NCBI RefSeq assembly: GCF_001939075.1
Contig: NZ_MPTA01000005.1
Span: 124,001 to 188,000, forward strand
Reading direction: 5' to 3'
DNA length: 64,000 nt
Source of the DNA: Paenisporosarcina indica
GTDB lineage: Bacteria > Bacillota > Bacilli > Bacillales_A > Planococcaceae
Shown: positions 52,491 through 61,156 of the stretch, piece by piece
Position numbering within the stretch: position 1 is the stretch's first letter
Layout: every line of letters starts with the position of its first letter
Made by a program: the position numbers and the translations under genes
The notes under the pieces: model-generated
Databases searched by the model: none
Seen by the model: the letters and a program-made list of their open reading frames with translations, nothing else
What the model was told of the DNA's origin: nothing

Positions 52491-52518
52491 GTTATTAAGT
52501 TATGTTCGGCTACAAATT

Positions 52519-52547
52519 ACTATAGTACTCTAATATTTACCTGTCAA
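52519..52547 (-). promoter_or_regulatory. SigA promoter of the opp operon
   Basis: TTGACA (52547-52542) and TATAGT (52524-52519) are 17 bp apart. Transcription would begin near 52512 and read both riboswitches first. Confidence 0.85.
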
Positions 52548-52681
52548 CCCAAATTATATAAATTTTTTAAAAAGTTTTGATATTTTAGTTTTATAAGTAT
52601 AGAAACTAAGACTTATTTTGGTTAATACTATAATCCTTCTTTTTCTTATTTTTTTTCGCAGTGACACAAAAATAGCTAACC

Positions 52682-52728
52682 GCAGAAAAACAGACCCTGC
52701 CCCTGAATTCAAAGCGGGATCTGTTTAT
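52682..52728 (-). terminator. Terminator after ohr
   Basis: AAACAGATCCCGC pairs with GCAGGGTCTGTTT (one mismatch, one G-U), followed by TTTTT on the minus strand. Confidence 0.75.
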
Positions 52729-52771
52729 ATTACAATTATTTGACAAGAATCGGATTAAATAAATTTAAGTA

Positions 52772-53179
52772 CTACGCAATGCGGCCTTCCACATCTACGT
52801 TAATGTTTCCTTGTATAGCACGTGAATATGGGCATACTTTATGTGCAGCTTCTACAAGATTCTGGGCAACTTCCTTCTCTACATCACGGACCAAAATATC
52901 CAATTTGACGGAAAGCGAATAGCCATCGGTACTTTGGTTCAACGTAACATGGGCTGTGACTTCAGATCCCCCGTGCTTGATTTTTTCCTGGCGAGCGACC
53001 AAATTCAGTGCGGAGTCGAAACAAGCCGCATAGCCTGCTGCAAAAAGCTGTTCAGGATTCGTTGTGCCTTCTTTGACACCCGGCATTGCCAAAGCAATGT
53101 CCAGTACGCCATCTTCCGATTTGATGCGTCCTTCGCGTCCACCGATTGCCGTAACTGTTGCGGTAAATAGTTCTTTCAA
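52772..53179 (-). CDS. ohr: Organic hydroperoxide resistance protein (Ohr/OsmC)
   Basis: Thiol peroxidase that reduces organic hydroperoxides in the cytoplasm. About 135 residues. Both reactive cysteines are visible in GYAACFDSALNLV and VCPYSRAI, with GGREGRIKSEDGVLD at the front, as in Ohr. I start at TTG 53179 (KELFTATVTAIGG) because TGGAGG lies 8 nt upstream and the length then matches the family; the longer frame from 53227 adds 16 atypical residues. No OhrR gene is adjacent. Confidence 0.9.
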   Translation of the reverse strand: MKELFTATVTAIGGREGRIKSEDGVLDIALAMPGVKEGTTNPEQLFAAGYAACFDSALNLVARQEKIKHGGSEVTAHVTLNQSTDGYSLSVKLDILVRDVEKEVAQNLVEAAHKVCPYSRAIQGNINVDVEGRIA

Positions 53180-53249
53180 GGGATGTTCCTCCATTTCATC
53201 ATTGCTGTTTATGAAAATTTTGCCCAATAAGACTATTGTGGCTCCGAAT

Positions 53250-53415
53250 GAGGCATCCTATCCAAATGTCCACGGCAAAATTGAAGAGTTAGGGGAAGAT
53301 TTCTATATATATTCGAATCCCTATTACATGAAAACGGATTTCTTACAGTACATACAGAAACGAAAATCAGCTCTATTGTTATGGACAAATAACAATAGAG
53401 CTGATTTTTTATGAC
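53250..53415 (+). pseudogene. 3' stub of a lost gene ending in a terminator
   Basis: Plus-strand codons read SYPNVHGKIEELGEDFYIYS, then NPYYMKTDFLQYIQKRK, and run through a terminator hairpin to TGA 53413. No start codon with ribosome site. The coding-like run looks like the end of a gene whose front was replaced by the ohr upstream region. Family unknown. Confidence 0.4.
53368..53413. terminator. Terminator-like hairpin
   Basis: AAATCAGCTCTATTGTT pairs perfectly with AACAATAGAGCTGATTT, followed by T residues on the plus strand. Confidence 0.85.
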
Positions 53416-53561
53416 CAAATTATTTGGATGATCTTATTGCTTGAACAATCTAAGAAATTCCTGGTAGCCTTCCTTTACGAGTTCGTCTTTTGTAATGATT
53501 CTTACAGCAGCGGCTGATGCAATAATGTGCTCAGTATCTTTAATTATCTTTTGCAGGTTAA

Positions 53562-54011
53562 TCAATCTCCAACTTGATTCTCCTTATTATTTTTCTTAAT
53601 ACTTTTAACTGATTTTTTACCTAATTTTATACTTTTTAATACTTTTATTCCTTTTGCAATTTTGAGAATCCTAACACCTTTTAAAACTTTAGCTGCTTTC
53701 ATTAAATGAACAGCTACAACTAACCCAAGTTCTGCAAAAACATTTAAAAACAAAATAAAAGGTAGAGATACAACTATTGCGGAAATAGCAATCCAGTTCT
53801 CCTTAATAAACCGCTTCTTATTCTTTGAGATAAAGAAAAGAACCGTTAATTCAATAATAAAAAACACTAAAATTCCCACTGTTATTTTTTCATTTAATTC
53901 TTTAAAACTCTCTGGAAAAGACATGTAGCTTACAGCTATTGAAAATAAAAGGTACAAGGATAAGAAAAAAGAAGTTAGATAATATCTTGCTTCCCATTTG
54001 CTTTGATTCAT
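53562..54011 (-). CDS. Voltage-sensor-like four-helix membrane protein without pore
   Basis: 149 residues. Helices: about 10-30, 43-62 (with Glu54 inside: VFFIIELTVLFF), 72-95 and a last helix from about 97. From Lys105 to Lys129 every third residue is basic (105, 108, 111, 114, 117, 120, 123, 126, 129), the periodicity of a voltage-sensor S4 helix. FIIELTVLFFISKNKKRFIK followed by ENW resembles the S2-S3 region of voltage-gated channels. No pore helices or selectivity filter follow. Function is inferred only from this pattern. Confidence 0.65.
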   Translation of the reverse strand: MNQSKWEARYYLTSFFLSLYLLFSIAVSYMSFPESFKELNEKITVGILVFFIIELTVLFFISKNKKRFIKENWIAISAIVVSLPFILFLNVFAELGLVVAVHLMKAAKVLKGVRILKIAKGIKVLKSIKLGKKSVKSIKKNNKENQVGD

Positions 54012-54044
54012 TTTTTATCAACTCCTTATATGTAAATAATCCAC

Positions 54045-54078
54045 AAAATAAAAATGTCAGTCAAAAAGACTGACATTT
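54045..54078 (-). terminator. Terminator after the stub at 54.1-54.3 kb
   Basis: AAATGTCAGTC pairs perfectly with GACTGACATTT; TTTTTATTTT follows on the minus strand. It ends a transcript coming from above 54078. Confidence 0.85.
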
Positions 54079-54083
54079 AATCA

Positions 54084-54287
54084 CTAAATTTGGTTTTCCA
54101 TTTCTTTAAATACCCATTTTAGGAATAAACCAAAACATCTAAAATTCCCATTTTGCAACCAACTGCAAAACATTTCCTTATTGTACATTATGATAATAGG
54201 TTTACCTACTTTTTGACGCACTAAACTTATTTTAAGTCCGTCTTTATTAAAAATTTCTTTATATAAGGAATCAAATATGTACCTGTT
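54084..54287 (-). pseudogene. Gene remnant or unstarted small ORF with own terminator
   Basis: A 67-codon open frame on the minus strand includes IFDSLYKEIFNKDGLKISLV, RQKVGKPIIIMYNKEMF and NGNFRCFGLFLKWVFKEM, ending at TAG 54084-54086 just before a strong terminator. It has no ATG/GTG/TTG near its 5' end with a ribosome site; a stop lies at 54288-54290. Composition is coding-like. Probably the 3' part of a lost gene; family unknown. Confidence 0.45.
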
Positions 54288-54353
54288 TTATTTATGTATA
54301 GATTTATTTCTCATGGCATTATAACTTTTCATTTATACTGTCATGTCGTCTAA

Positions 54354-54444
54354 AAAAAACAGTAACTACAAGTAAAAGTAAGTGAACCAAAAAAGTAATT
54401 TGAATTTTTCACTTCAAGATTCAACATAATTTTTACTGTTTTTT
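54354..54444 (+). promoter_or_regulatory. Structured leader or attenuator before the ECF gene
   Basis: AAAAAACAGTAA (54354-54365) pairs perfectly over 12 bp with TTACTGTTTTTT (54433-54444); inside, AAGTGAA (54380-54386) pairs with TTCACTT (54408-54414). The 3' strand ends in six T residues, as in a terminator. It lies about 105 nt before the ECF start codon. It matches no riboswitch class I know. Confidence 0.45.
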
Positions 54445-54548
54445 CGTAAACTGACCCCTACATTTTGTACTAAACTGATACTTTTAAATAGTCCAGTCCT
54501 TTGTTACTGTTATCAGTGAATTCGAAAAGCAAGGAAGGTTTAAAAATT

Positions 54549-55088
54549 ATGCAAAACACACAAAGTTATTCAAGCTCACGTACGCAAACTTTTAATTTAA
54601 TTCTGACATCCATGTTAATTGCACTCGTATTTGTTGCTACTCTCTTATTAAATATTAAACTGCCAATTACGGCAAACGGCGGTTTAGTTCATCTTGGAAC
54701 AGCTATGCTCTTCATCACCTCTCTCTTATTTGGACCTAAGAAAGCTGCAATTGCTGGAGCTGTTGGGATGGGGTTATTCGACTTAATGATGAGTTATACG
54801 TTATGGGCACCTTTCACCATTGTGGCTCGCGGTCTACAGGGATACGTAGTAGGGAAAATTGCTTGGTCGAATGGCCGCAATGGCCGCAGTGTTGTTTTCA
54901 ATCTAATGGCTATGATTCTTTCAGTGCCTGTGATGTTAGCGGTTTATTACTTGTGTGAAGGGATTATATATGGCAACTGGATTGCACCTATGGCCTCTAT
55001 TCCTGGAAACATCGTTCAAAACGTTGTCGGGATCATTGTAGCCATTCCTGCTTGTGTTGCGCTGAAAAAAGTTCCTTATTTTAAGTAA
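54549..55088 (+). CDS. ECF transporter S component
   Basis: Substrate-binding membrane subunit of an energy-coupling-factor vitamin transporter, working with a shared EcfAAT module encoded elsewhere. About 179 residues, five or six helices; LVFVATLLLNIKLPITANGG, VHLGTAMLFITSLLFGPKKA and ARGLQGYVVGKIA are typical of the riboflavin/HMP/pantothenate-type S components (ECF-ribofla_trS). Start ATG 54549 with AAGGAAGG about 11 nt upstream. Substrate not assignable; no TPP, FMN or other known riboswitch seen. Confidence 0.83.
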   Translation: MQNTQSYSSSRTQTFNLILTSMLIALVFVATLLLNIKLPITANGGLVHLGTAMLFITSLLFGPKKAAIAGAVGMGLFDLMMSYTLWAPFTIVARGLQGYVVGKIAWSNGRNGRSVVFNLMAMILSVPVMLAVYYLCEGIIYGNWIAPMASIPGNIVQNVVGIIVAIPACVALKKVPYFK

Positions 55089-55146
55089 TTAATTAAAAGG
55101 TGGGCAACAATACAACTAGTTTCTTATAAACATTTATAAAACTCAA

Positions 55147-55187
55147 AAAAGGGAGAACGCTTCGTATATCAAGCATTCTCCTTCTTT
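55147..55187 (+). terminator. Terminator after the ECF gene
   Basis: GGGAGAACGCTT pairs with AAGCATTCTCC (one mismatch), followed by a T-rich tract. Confidence 0.75.
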
Positions 55188-55273
55188 TATTGATTAATTT
55201 TTAGTTTTTAATTACTACATTTTGAAAGGTTACCTTGCCCTTACAAAACGAGGTATCAATTCACGATTTTAAA

Positions 55274-55320
55274 AAAGAATCTTCAATCTAAAAATAGATT
55301 AAAGATTCTAGTTTTTTTTT
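55274..55320 (+). terminator. Second terminator-like hairpin
   Basis: AGAATCTT-AATCTA pairs with TAGATT-AAGATTCT, followed by nine T residues. It has no gene of its own; it is either a back-up for the ECF gene or left from a lost gene. Confidence 0.75.
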
Positions 55321-55411
55321 ATAATACTCTATTACTTACTCAATTCTATAAGTAAATATTTTCATTAAAGACCTTTGTTTCTAAACCCTACAACTTAACT
55401 ACGACTATGCA

Positions 55412-56902
55412 CTAGCTCTTTTCACTTAGACCAAGCGTCTCTTTTGTTGAAGCGTGCATTTCGTGGAGTAGCTCAGGATTTTCCATAAGTGACAAGCCAT
55501 AAGTAGGAATCATTTCTTTAATTTTTGGTTCCCATTCTTTTATATGTTCTGGGAAACATTTATTCATGATTTGAAGCATTACGTGAACAGCGGTAGAAGC
55601 ACCTGGTGAAGCGCCTAGTAAAGCAGCGATTGAACCATCAGCCGCAGTAACAACCTCCGTACCAAATTGAAGCGTTCCTTTACCACCGGCCTCAGTATCT
55701 TTGATCACTTGCACACGTTGACCTGCTACCACTGTATCCCAATCCTCAAGTTTTGCGTTTGGGATAAACTCTCGTAATTCGTCAATACGTTTTTCTTTTG
55801 ACAACATCACTTGCTGTATCAAATATTTTGTTAATGACATCTCTTTTGCCCCTGCAGACAACATCGTTATAAGATTATCCGGTTTTACGGAAGTCACTAA
55901 ATCGAACATGGATCCGGTCTTTAAAAACTTCGGTGAGAAGCCAGCAAACGGTCCGAATAGCAACGATTTTTTATTATCAATAAATCTTGTATCCAAATGT
56001 GGAACAGACATTGGTGGCGCACCAACTTTTGCTTTACCATATACTTTTGCATGATGCTTCTCTACAACTTCCGGATTGTTACACACTAAGAATAGTCCAC
56101 TTACCGGGAATCCACCAATATGTTTTCCTTCAGGAATACCGGACTTTTGCAGTAAATGCAGGCTTCCGCCCCCGCCTCCGACAAAGACGAATTTTGCCGT
56201 ATGGTGTTCAAGTATACCTTCAGCATTATTCTTCACTTTCACTTCCCACTTGCCATCGCTCGTACGATTAATATTTTCAACACTGTGGTTGTAATTAATA
56301 TCAACGTTTTGAGTCTTTAAGTGCTCAAGTAACATGCGAGTTAAAGCGCCGAAGTTAACATCCGTTCCAGAGTCAATTTTGGTTGCCGCGATCGCTTCAT
56401 TTCCTGGACGATTTTCCATAATAAGTGGAATCCATTCCATCAATTTTGCTGGATCCTCGGAAAATTCCATTCCTTGGAAAAGGGGGTTATTTGACATCGC
56501 TTCAAAGCGTTTCTTCAAAAACGAAACATTTTCTTCCCCTTGAACCATACTCATATGAGGCAATGGCATGATAAAGTCCTGTGGATTATTGATTAGCTTG
56601 TGGTTTACAAGATAAGACCAAAACTGCATTGAAAGTTGGAACTGTTCATTAATATTAATCGCTTTGCTTATATCAATAGAGCCATCTGGTTTTTCGGAAG
56701 TGTAGTTAAGCTCGCAAAGTGCAGCATGCCCTGTTCCTGCATTATTCCATTCGTTAGAGCTTTCCTCTCCTGCTTTGCCGAGCTTCTCAAACACTTTAAT
56801 TTCCCAGTCCGGCTTTAATTCTTTTAGCATTGTTCCTAAAGTAGCACTCATGATTCCGGCACCTATTAAGATCACGTCTGTTTTAGTTTCTCGGTTGCTC
56901 AT
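55412..56902 (-). CDS. mqo: Malate:quinone oxidoreductase
   Basis: Membrane-associated FAD enzyme oxidising malate to oxaloacetate and passing electrons to the quinone pool. 496 residues. FAD-binding [20 protein letters not shown] at the N-terminus, then [40 protein letters not shown] and the C-terminal [24 protein letters not shown] precedes ATG. A candidate catabolite-repression (cre) site lies 38-51 nt upstream. Single gene. Confidence 0.95.
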   Translation of the reverse strand: MSNRETKTDVILIGAGIMSATLGTMLKELKPDWEIKVFEKLGKAGEESSNEWNNAGTGHAALCELNYTSEKPDGSIDISKAININEQFQLSMQFWSYLVNHKLINNPQDFIMPLPHMSMVQGEENVSFLKKRFEAMSNNPLFQGMEFSEDPAKLMEWIPLIMENRPGNEAIAATKIDSGTDVNFGALTRMLLEHLKTQNVDINYNHSVENINRTSDGKWEVKVKNNAEGILEHHTAKFVFVGGGGGSLHLLQKSGIPEGKHIGGFPVSGLFLVCNNPEVVEKHHAKVYGKAKVGAPPMSVPHLDTRFIDNKKSLLFGPFAGFSPKFLKTGSMFDLVTSVKPDNLITMLSAGAKEMSLTKYLIQQVMLSKEKRIDELREFIPNAKLEDWDTVVAGQRVQVIKDTEAGGKGTLQFGTEVVTAADGSIAALLGASPGASTAVHVMLQIMNKCFPEHIKEWEPKIKEMIPTYGLSLMENPELLHEMHASTKETLGLSEKS

Positions 56903-56939
56903 ATTATCCTTCCCTTACTCCCTATATTTGCAGAAAGAA

Positions 56940-56953
56940 TGTAAGCGCTGTCG
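56940..56953 (-). promoter_or_regulatory. Candidate CcpA (cre) site upstream of mqo
   Basis: On the minus strand CGACAGCGCTTACA matches the cre consensus TGWAARCGYTWNCW at 12 of 14 positions, just upstream of mqo. Carbon-catabolite control would be expected for a TCA-linked enzyme. Confidence 0.5.
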
Positions 56954-57271
56954 CTTAGTCGTTACGCCAAAGCAATGCGCTAACTAGTCACACACCTTTT
57001 CTGTATCTATACTAATTTTATCATATCGTAAATTATTTGTAGACTAAGATCTCTACTATTATTTGATAACTATAAGCTATTTACCCGCTTGTGAATAGTG
57101 AGAAGTCTTTCCACAAGCTCCTAATAATGCACAAACCCCTATGTCTTGACTCGGTTTCGTGAAATAGTTATTGCTATAGTTTGTCGTTGTCAGTGGACTG
57201 CCAGAAGGAAATGCAACTAATACTGAAGAATATATATAGAATCAAATAAGATTGAATCGGAGTGATTTACT

Positions 57272-58174
57272 GTGTCTAGCGAGGATATTCATTATGAGAT
57301 TGAACAGCTCGAGCAAGAAATCCTGGAGAAAAAGAAACAGCTTGTTCAATTAAGAAAATCTGTACCTGAACAGAAAGTTGAAAACTATCAATTTGTCACG
57401 TCAGATAGAGAAGAAGTAAGTTTACATGATCTCTTTCAGGAAAAAGATGAACTTATATTAATTCATAATATGGGGCATAGCTGTTCGTATTGCACGATGT
57501 GGGCTGACGGCTTTAACGGAATTTACGAACATTTAATCCAGAAAGCAGCCTTTGTCCTTTCTTCTCCTGATACTCCAGAAGTACAAGAAGATTTTGCAGC
57601 GTCAAGAGGTTGGAAGTTCCTTATGGTTTCTACTAAAGGTACCACATTTAAACAAGATCTCGGTTTTGAAAAAGATGGATATTATATGCCGGGGGTTTCT
57701 ACATTTAGAAAAGACGTAGAAGGTAACATTTATCATCATGCAAAAGCTCCCCTAGGACCAAGGGATGATTACAACGTCGTTTGGCACTTATTTGATTTAC
57801 TCCCCTCTGGATCGGAAGATTTTCATCCTAAGAAAAGATACAATTCTCAATCACTTTTTCATATAACCAATAACATAGCAGTACAAGTAAAAGACTATGA
57901 TAAAGCAATTAACTTCTACGAAAATATATTAGGGATGAAACTTGAAAGAAGCTTTGAGAAGGAAACGAAGTTTTCAGTGGGAGGAAACCATTTATTTATT
58001 GAAGACTCCAAAAGCGAAAATGTCTTCTTTGAATTTGCAGTTAAGGATTTCCAGCATGCAAGAGACAAATTAGTAGAACACGGCTGCATAATAACAAAAG
58101 ACTATCATGAAAAAAGCGTATTAGTAGCAGATCCTTTTGGCTTGAAGTTTCATTTATTTGAGATTGAAAAATAA
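57272..58174 (+). CDS. DUF899 (thioredoxin-like) protein fused to a VOC/glyoxalase domain
   Basis: 300 residues. N-terminal coiled coil (1-35), then a DUF899 thioredoxin-fold domain (about 38-180) with NMGHSCSYCTMWADG (CxxC: Cys-Ser-Tyr-Cys) and MVSTKGTTFKQDLGFEKDGY, then a VOC domain (about 195-300) with NNIAVQVKDYDKAINFYENI and ADPFGLKFHLFE. DUF899 and VOC are usually separate proteins. Suggests a redox or dioxygenase-type role on a small molecule; substrate unknown. Start GTG 57272 with GGAG about 10 nt upstream. Confidence 0.82.
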   Translation: MSSEDIHYEIEQLEQEILEKKKQLVQLRKSVPEQKVENYQFVTSDREEVSLHDLFQEKDELILIHNMGHSCSYCTMWADGFNGIYEHLIQKAAFVLSSPDTPEVQEDFAASRGWKFLMVSTKGTTFKQDLGFEKDGYYMPGVSTFRKDVEGNIYHHAKAPLGPRDDYNVVWHLFDLLPSGSEDFHPKKRYNSQSLFHITNNIAVQVKDYDKAINFYENILGMKLERSFEKETKFSVGGNHLFIEDSKSENVFFEFAVKDFQHARDKLVEHGCIITKDYHEKSVLVADPFGLKFHLFEIEK

Positions 58175-58191
58175 GCTTGCTGAAAAAATGT

Positions 58192-58235
58192 CCCCTATAG
58201 AGTAGACGATTCTTTACTTGTCTACTCTATAGGGG
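58192..58235. terminator. Long perfect inverted repeat, terminator
   Basis: CCCCTATAGAGTAGAC pairs perfectly over 16 bp with GTCTACTCTATAGGGG, 18 nt after the DUF899-VOC stop. Confidence 0.8.
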
Positions 58236-58247
58236 ATTATTATATTT

Positions 58248-58300
58248 AAAACCGCATCTATTTATGGTACGGTTCACCGTGATGGAGCTAAGTGAGGTTT
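58248..58300 (+). repeat. Dispersed palindromic repeat, copy D
   Basis: Opens AAACCGCATCTA and closes TAAGTGAGGTTT, with the central TTATGGTACGGTTCACCGT containing an ACGGT/ACCGT stem. Between two convergent genes. Confidence 0.8.
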
Positions 58301-58367
58301 ATCAATTTATCTTAGAGAAATGATGAATCATCTAAGTATTTTCTAGATAAAGAGATAAAATCTTTAC

Positions 58368-60194
58368 TTATTTCTTTAATAAGAGTTTTGCTAGCTGACG
58401 GTCTTCTTTATCTTTTGTCCTAGTTGCGATGTTTTTAATGGTTTCTTGGATGGTAGGTTGTTGGGAAAAAGATGGCGACCATCCTTTTAGTACACTTAGT
58501 GCGTGGTACTGTAAATTCCCATTTTCTGATTTAAGAGCAGCTTGAATCAATGCTAGTCCTACTCCTTCTTGTTCATATAAATCTTGAACAATGCATTGCA
58601 GACAAACTAGTTCATCATTTGAAAGACTAGATAACGATAAATGAGTTTCTGCAAATGCGCAGAGGTCTTTAATATGCTGACGATTATTTGTATCCATAAC
58701 GGCTAAATATAATTCACTGTTTGTGGGATATTTCTCTAGCAAATCAAATACATTCTGAGTGACGTCTAAATGATAAAAGCGAGCGATTTCAAGTGCTGTA
58801 GAATTATGATCTTGTTGTAGTGCATCCATTGCAAGCTGTTGCCATTTAGGATCATTAATAAATGGTTGAATCGCTAGCTGAATAGAAGTGTACTCATGTT
58901 GTTTCCATTGGACATTAAATCGTTCTTCCCAAATTTCTTTATCAGCATTTATAAATTCACTTATTTTCATTAGTAGATAAAAATCTTCAAGTGCTTCACA
59001 GTGCATACGTGCATGGTAAATAAAGCGCGAAAGAACTACGCTTGCATACGAATAATCTTCGATGCCCTGGGGAGCACTCTCATTTAATAGAGCTTGGATG
59101 ATAAGACCTGCTCCATCATATAGCTCTTTTGATATCGTTTCTTCGTATAGAGCTACGTCAAGTTCTCCATATATGGCACACGTATAGGCTAAATATTCAT
59201 TCATAATTATATTTCTGCAGCCTTCTGTCAGTAACCATTGTTTTATTTCTGGCGTCCGTGCTTCCAGTTGTTCAACAGCCGAAATTTTACCCCAACCATG
59301 GACGGACTGAGCGAGTCGCCAAATTTGGTTGTTTGCTTGAATTGTGCCATTTTTCAATGCAAATATTACATATGATGTAAATTCTTCATGCATACCTAAT
59401 GTGAATAATAACTCTTTATATTTTTCGCAATTTGTAAAACCAAGTACGATGATTGAAAATTTCACAACCTCTCTATGTGCTGCATGCTCAAGAAGCCATA
59501 ATGCCTCTTGTTGTACAAGGGATTCGTCCAATTGAGATTGCTGGAATCGTTCAATGAATTCATCACCGTAGCTAGCGATATTATCAAAAATAATTTTTTC
59601 GTATGTGGCTTTTCTTGTTTTGGTCGTAGGATGATTTAGTTGTTCTTCAAAAAGCTTCAGTAGTTTTTTCACATAAAATGGAGTAGGTGTGTCATCTGCA
59701 AAGTTATCGGATAAACCTGCAGCCATTCGTGGATGATTTTCATCAAACAAATATTCTTCATCTGGTAAACGATCATCTACTATTTTGTTGTGTATTTGAA
59801 CTTGTCGTTGAATAAAGGGAACAATTTTTTCTTTATGTACCCACGGAAGAAAGTCCAACTTCAGTGAATCATCTAAAAACGTTTCATTATCGATTTTTAC
59901 AATACAATTAAAGCGTACATAACCACCAAGTTTAACGGAGACCTTGTGCTTTGTACCATCTTGTAGTTCAAGTATCCCTGATAATTTCGAATACGGAAGA
60001 ATATGCGAAAATAAATATTTTCGTTTATTCCTATCAACCGTTATACCATCAATGATAAGTAGCTCTTCTTTTATCTGATTTATAATTTCAATACAATGCC
60101 CTTTATAATCAATCTTCCACGTTTTATGTACTTCTTTTTCTACGTCTTTTATTGCGTTACGCATTTCACGTTTAAATTCATCTTTAAAACCCAT
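58368..60194 (-). CDS. HEAT-repeat-like conserved protein of unknown function
   Basis: 608 residues, cytoplasmic, largely helical after residue 170; repeated helix pairs (for example EALWLLEHAAHREVVKFSII and LQYHALSVLKGWSPSFSQ) suggest a HEAT/ARM-like solenoid. The N-terminal part (MGFKDEFKREMRNAIKDVEK and a beta-rich segment around residues 75-115) is distinct. Related proteins are sometimes labelled 'limonene hydroxylase' in databases; nothing here supports that. AAGGAGG precedes ATG. Single gene. Confidence 0.65.
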   Translation of the reverse strand: MGFKDEFKREMRNAIKDVEKEVHKTWKIDYKGHCIEIINQIKEELLIIDGITVDRNKRKYLFSHILPYSKLSGILELQDGTKHKVSVKLGGYVRFNCIVKIDNETFLDDSLKLDFLPWVHKEKIVPFIQRQVQIHNKIVDDRLPDEEYLFDENHPRMAAGLSDNFADDTPTPFYVKKLLKLFEEQLNHPTTKTRKATYEKIIFDNIASYGDEFIERFQQSQLDESLVQQEALWLLEHAAHREVVKFSIIVLGFTNCEKYKELLFTLGMHEEFTSYVIFALKNGTIQANNQIWRLAQSVHGWGKISAVEQLEARTPEIKQWLLTEGCRNIIMNEYLAYTCAIYGELDVALYEETISKELYDGAGLIIQALLNESAPQGIEDYSYASVVLSRFIYHARMHCEALEDFYLLMKISEFINADKEIWEERFNVQWKQHEYTSIQLAIQPFINDPKWQQLAMDALQQDHNSTALEIARFYHLDVTQNVFDLLEKYPTNSELYLAVMDTNNRQHIKDLCAFAETHLSLSSLSNDELVCLQCIVQDLYEQEGVGLALIQAALKSENGNLQYHALSVLKGWSPSFSQQPTIQETIKNIATRTKDKEDRQLAKLLLKK

Positions 60195-60416
60195 GAGGTC
60201 CTCCTTAAAGGATGGTTGGAATACAGTATTTTTTACATTTATAATAGTTTCTGAGTCCTTCTGTGAATCGATATTAATTTAAATTTATGTTTTCATTATA
60301 TAATGATACGACATATATCAAGGAAATACCTTCTATTAAAAAAAGTATGGAAAATAAGTAATTTCACATACCTTTTGTTCATTATTATAGATAAATTATT
60401 TAGAAATTAGTTTTTT

Positions 60417-60472
60417 AAAAAACCTCGTTTACTTACGGTACGGTTCACCGCAACATGTATAAGTGCGGTTAT
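60417..60472 (+). repeat. Dispersed palindromic repeat, copy E
   Basis: Opens AACCTCGTTTAC and closes TATAAGTGCGGTT, with centre TTACGGTACGGTTCACCG. It lies upstream of the gene at 60532. Confidence 0.8.
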
Positions 60473-60531
60473 TAAAACTTGTTTGAACTCCACTATATAT
60501 ATTGTAAAGTAATATGAGAGGAGTTTTTATA

Positions 60532-60948
60532 TTGAAAGAAATCTATTCAGCAACAATTTTTTCAGGCATTGTTTTAATTATTTTAATTTTGATTATCGTA
60601 CACTTCCTAACGAAAAGTAGGAAACATAAAGATTTTTATTTAGTTATGATTGTCAGCGTTTTTTTCGGATTATGTGCCATATATCTATTCGCAACAGGAA
60701 TAATAGATATTATTAGTTTTAAAACAGGTGATTTTCATACTACAGAAGGTATTTGTGAAATTGCTTATTTTGAGGAAAGTAGTAGTGGACGCGGCTCTCA
60801 CCCAAGCTACTATAATGTGCATATAAACGGTTTAAATCTGACAGCAGATGGCGACGAATTCTCTTTCCTCAAAGAAGAAAACATTTCTTGTAAAACTACT
60901 TACTTAAAAGCAACCGAAACTTTAATAGATATAAAACTTAATAAGTAA
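60532..60948 (+). CDS. Small membrane protein with extracytoplasmic C-terminal domain
   Basis: About 138 residues. Two membrane helices (near residues 6-27 and 36-60), then a domain of about 70 residues with HTTEGICEIAYFEESSSGRG and NVHINGLNLTADG. I use TTG 60532, 9 nt after AGAGGAG; ATG 60514 lies before that ribosome site. No family recognised. TTGAAC and TAAAGT 16 bp apart (60483-60510) are a possible promoter. Confidence 0.65.
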   Translation: MKEIYSATIFSGIVLIILILIIVHFLTKSRKHKDFYLVMIVSVFFGLCAIYLFATGIIDIISFKTGDFHTTEGICEIAYFEESSSGRGSHPSYYNVHINGLNLTADGDEFSFLKEENISCKTTYLKATETLIDIKLNK

Positions 60949-60986
60949 GCTCATTACCACACTGGATAATACAAAGGAATTAAGAG

Positions 60987-61109
60987 TATTATCAATTAAA
61001 ATTATTGTTTTGGATTATTGTCACTGCTACATTAGCGATTTTCGGTGGATTATTTTCAGAATGGTGGCAATATCGTGATTGGAAAAAAGAGCACTTACAC
61101 ATAAAATAA
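60987..61109 (+). pseudogene. Small membrane-protein remnant
   Basis: In-frame codons read LKLLFWIIVTATLAIFGGLF then SEWWQYRDWKKEHLHIK to TAA 61107-61109. Only a TTG at 61005 could start it, and no ribosome site is near. It overlaps the start of a strong terminator. Probably a truncated small gene. Confidence 0.4.
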
Positions 61110-61156
61110 AGAACCAGCTAGATCGTTGTAACATCAACGTTCTAGCTGGTTCTTTT
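61108..61156. terminator. Terminator between convergent units
   Basis: AAAGAACCAGCTAGA-CGTTG pairs with CAACG-TCTAGCTGGTTCTTT (one mismatch), then TTTT. Confidence 0.88.
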
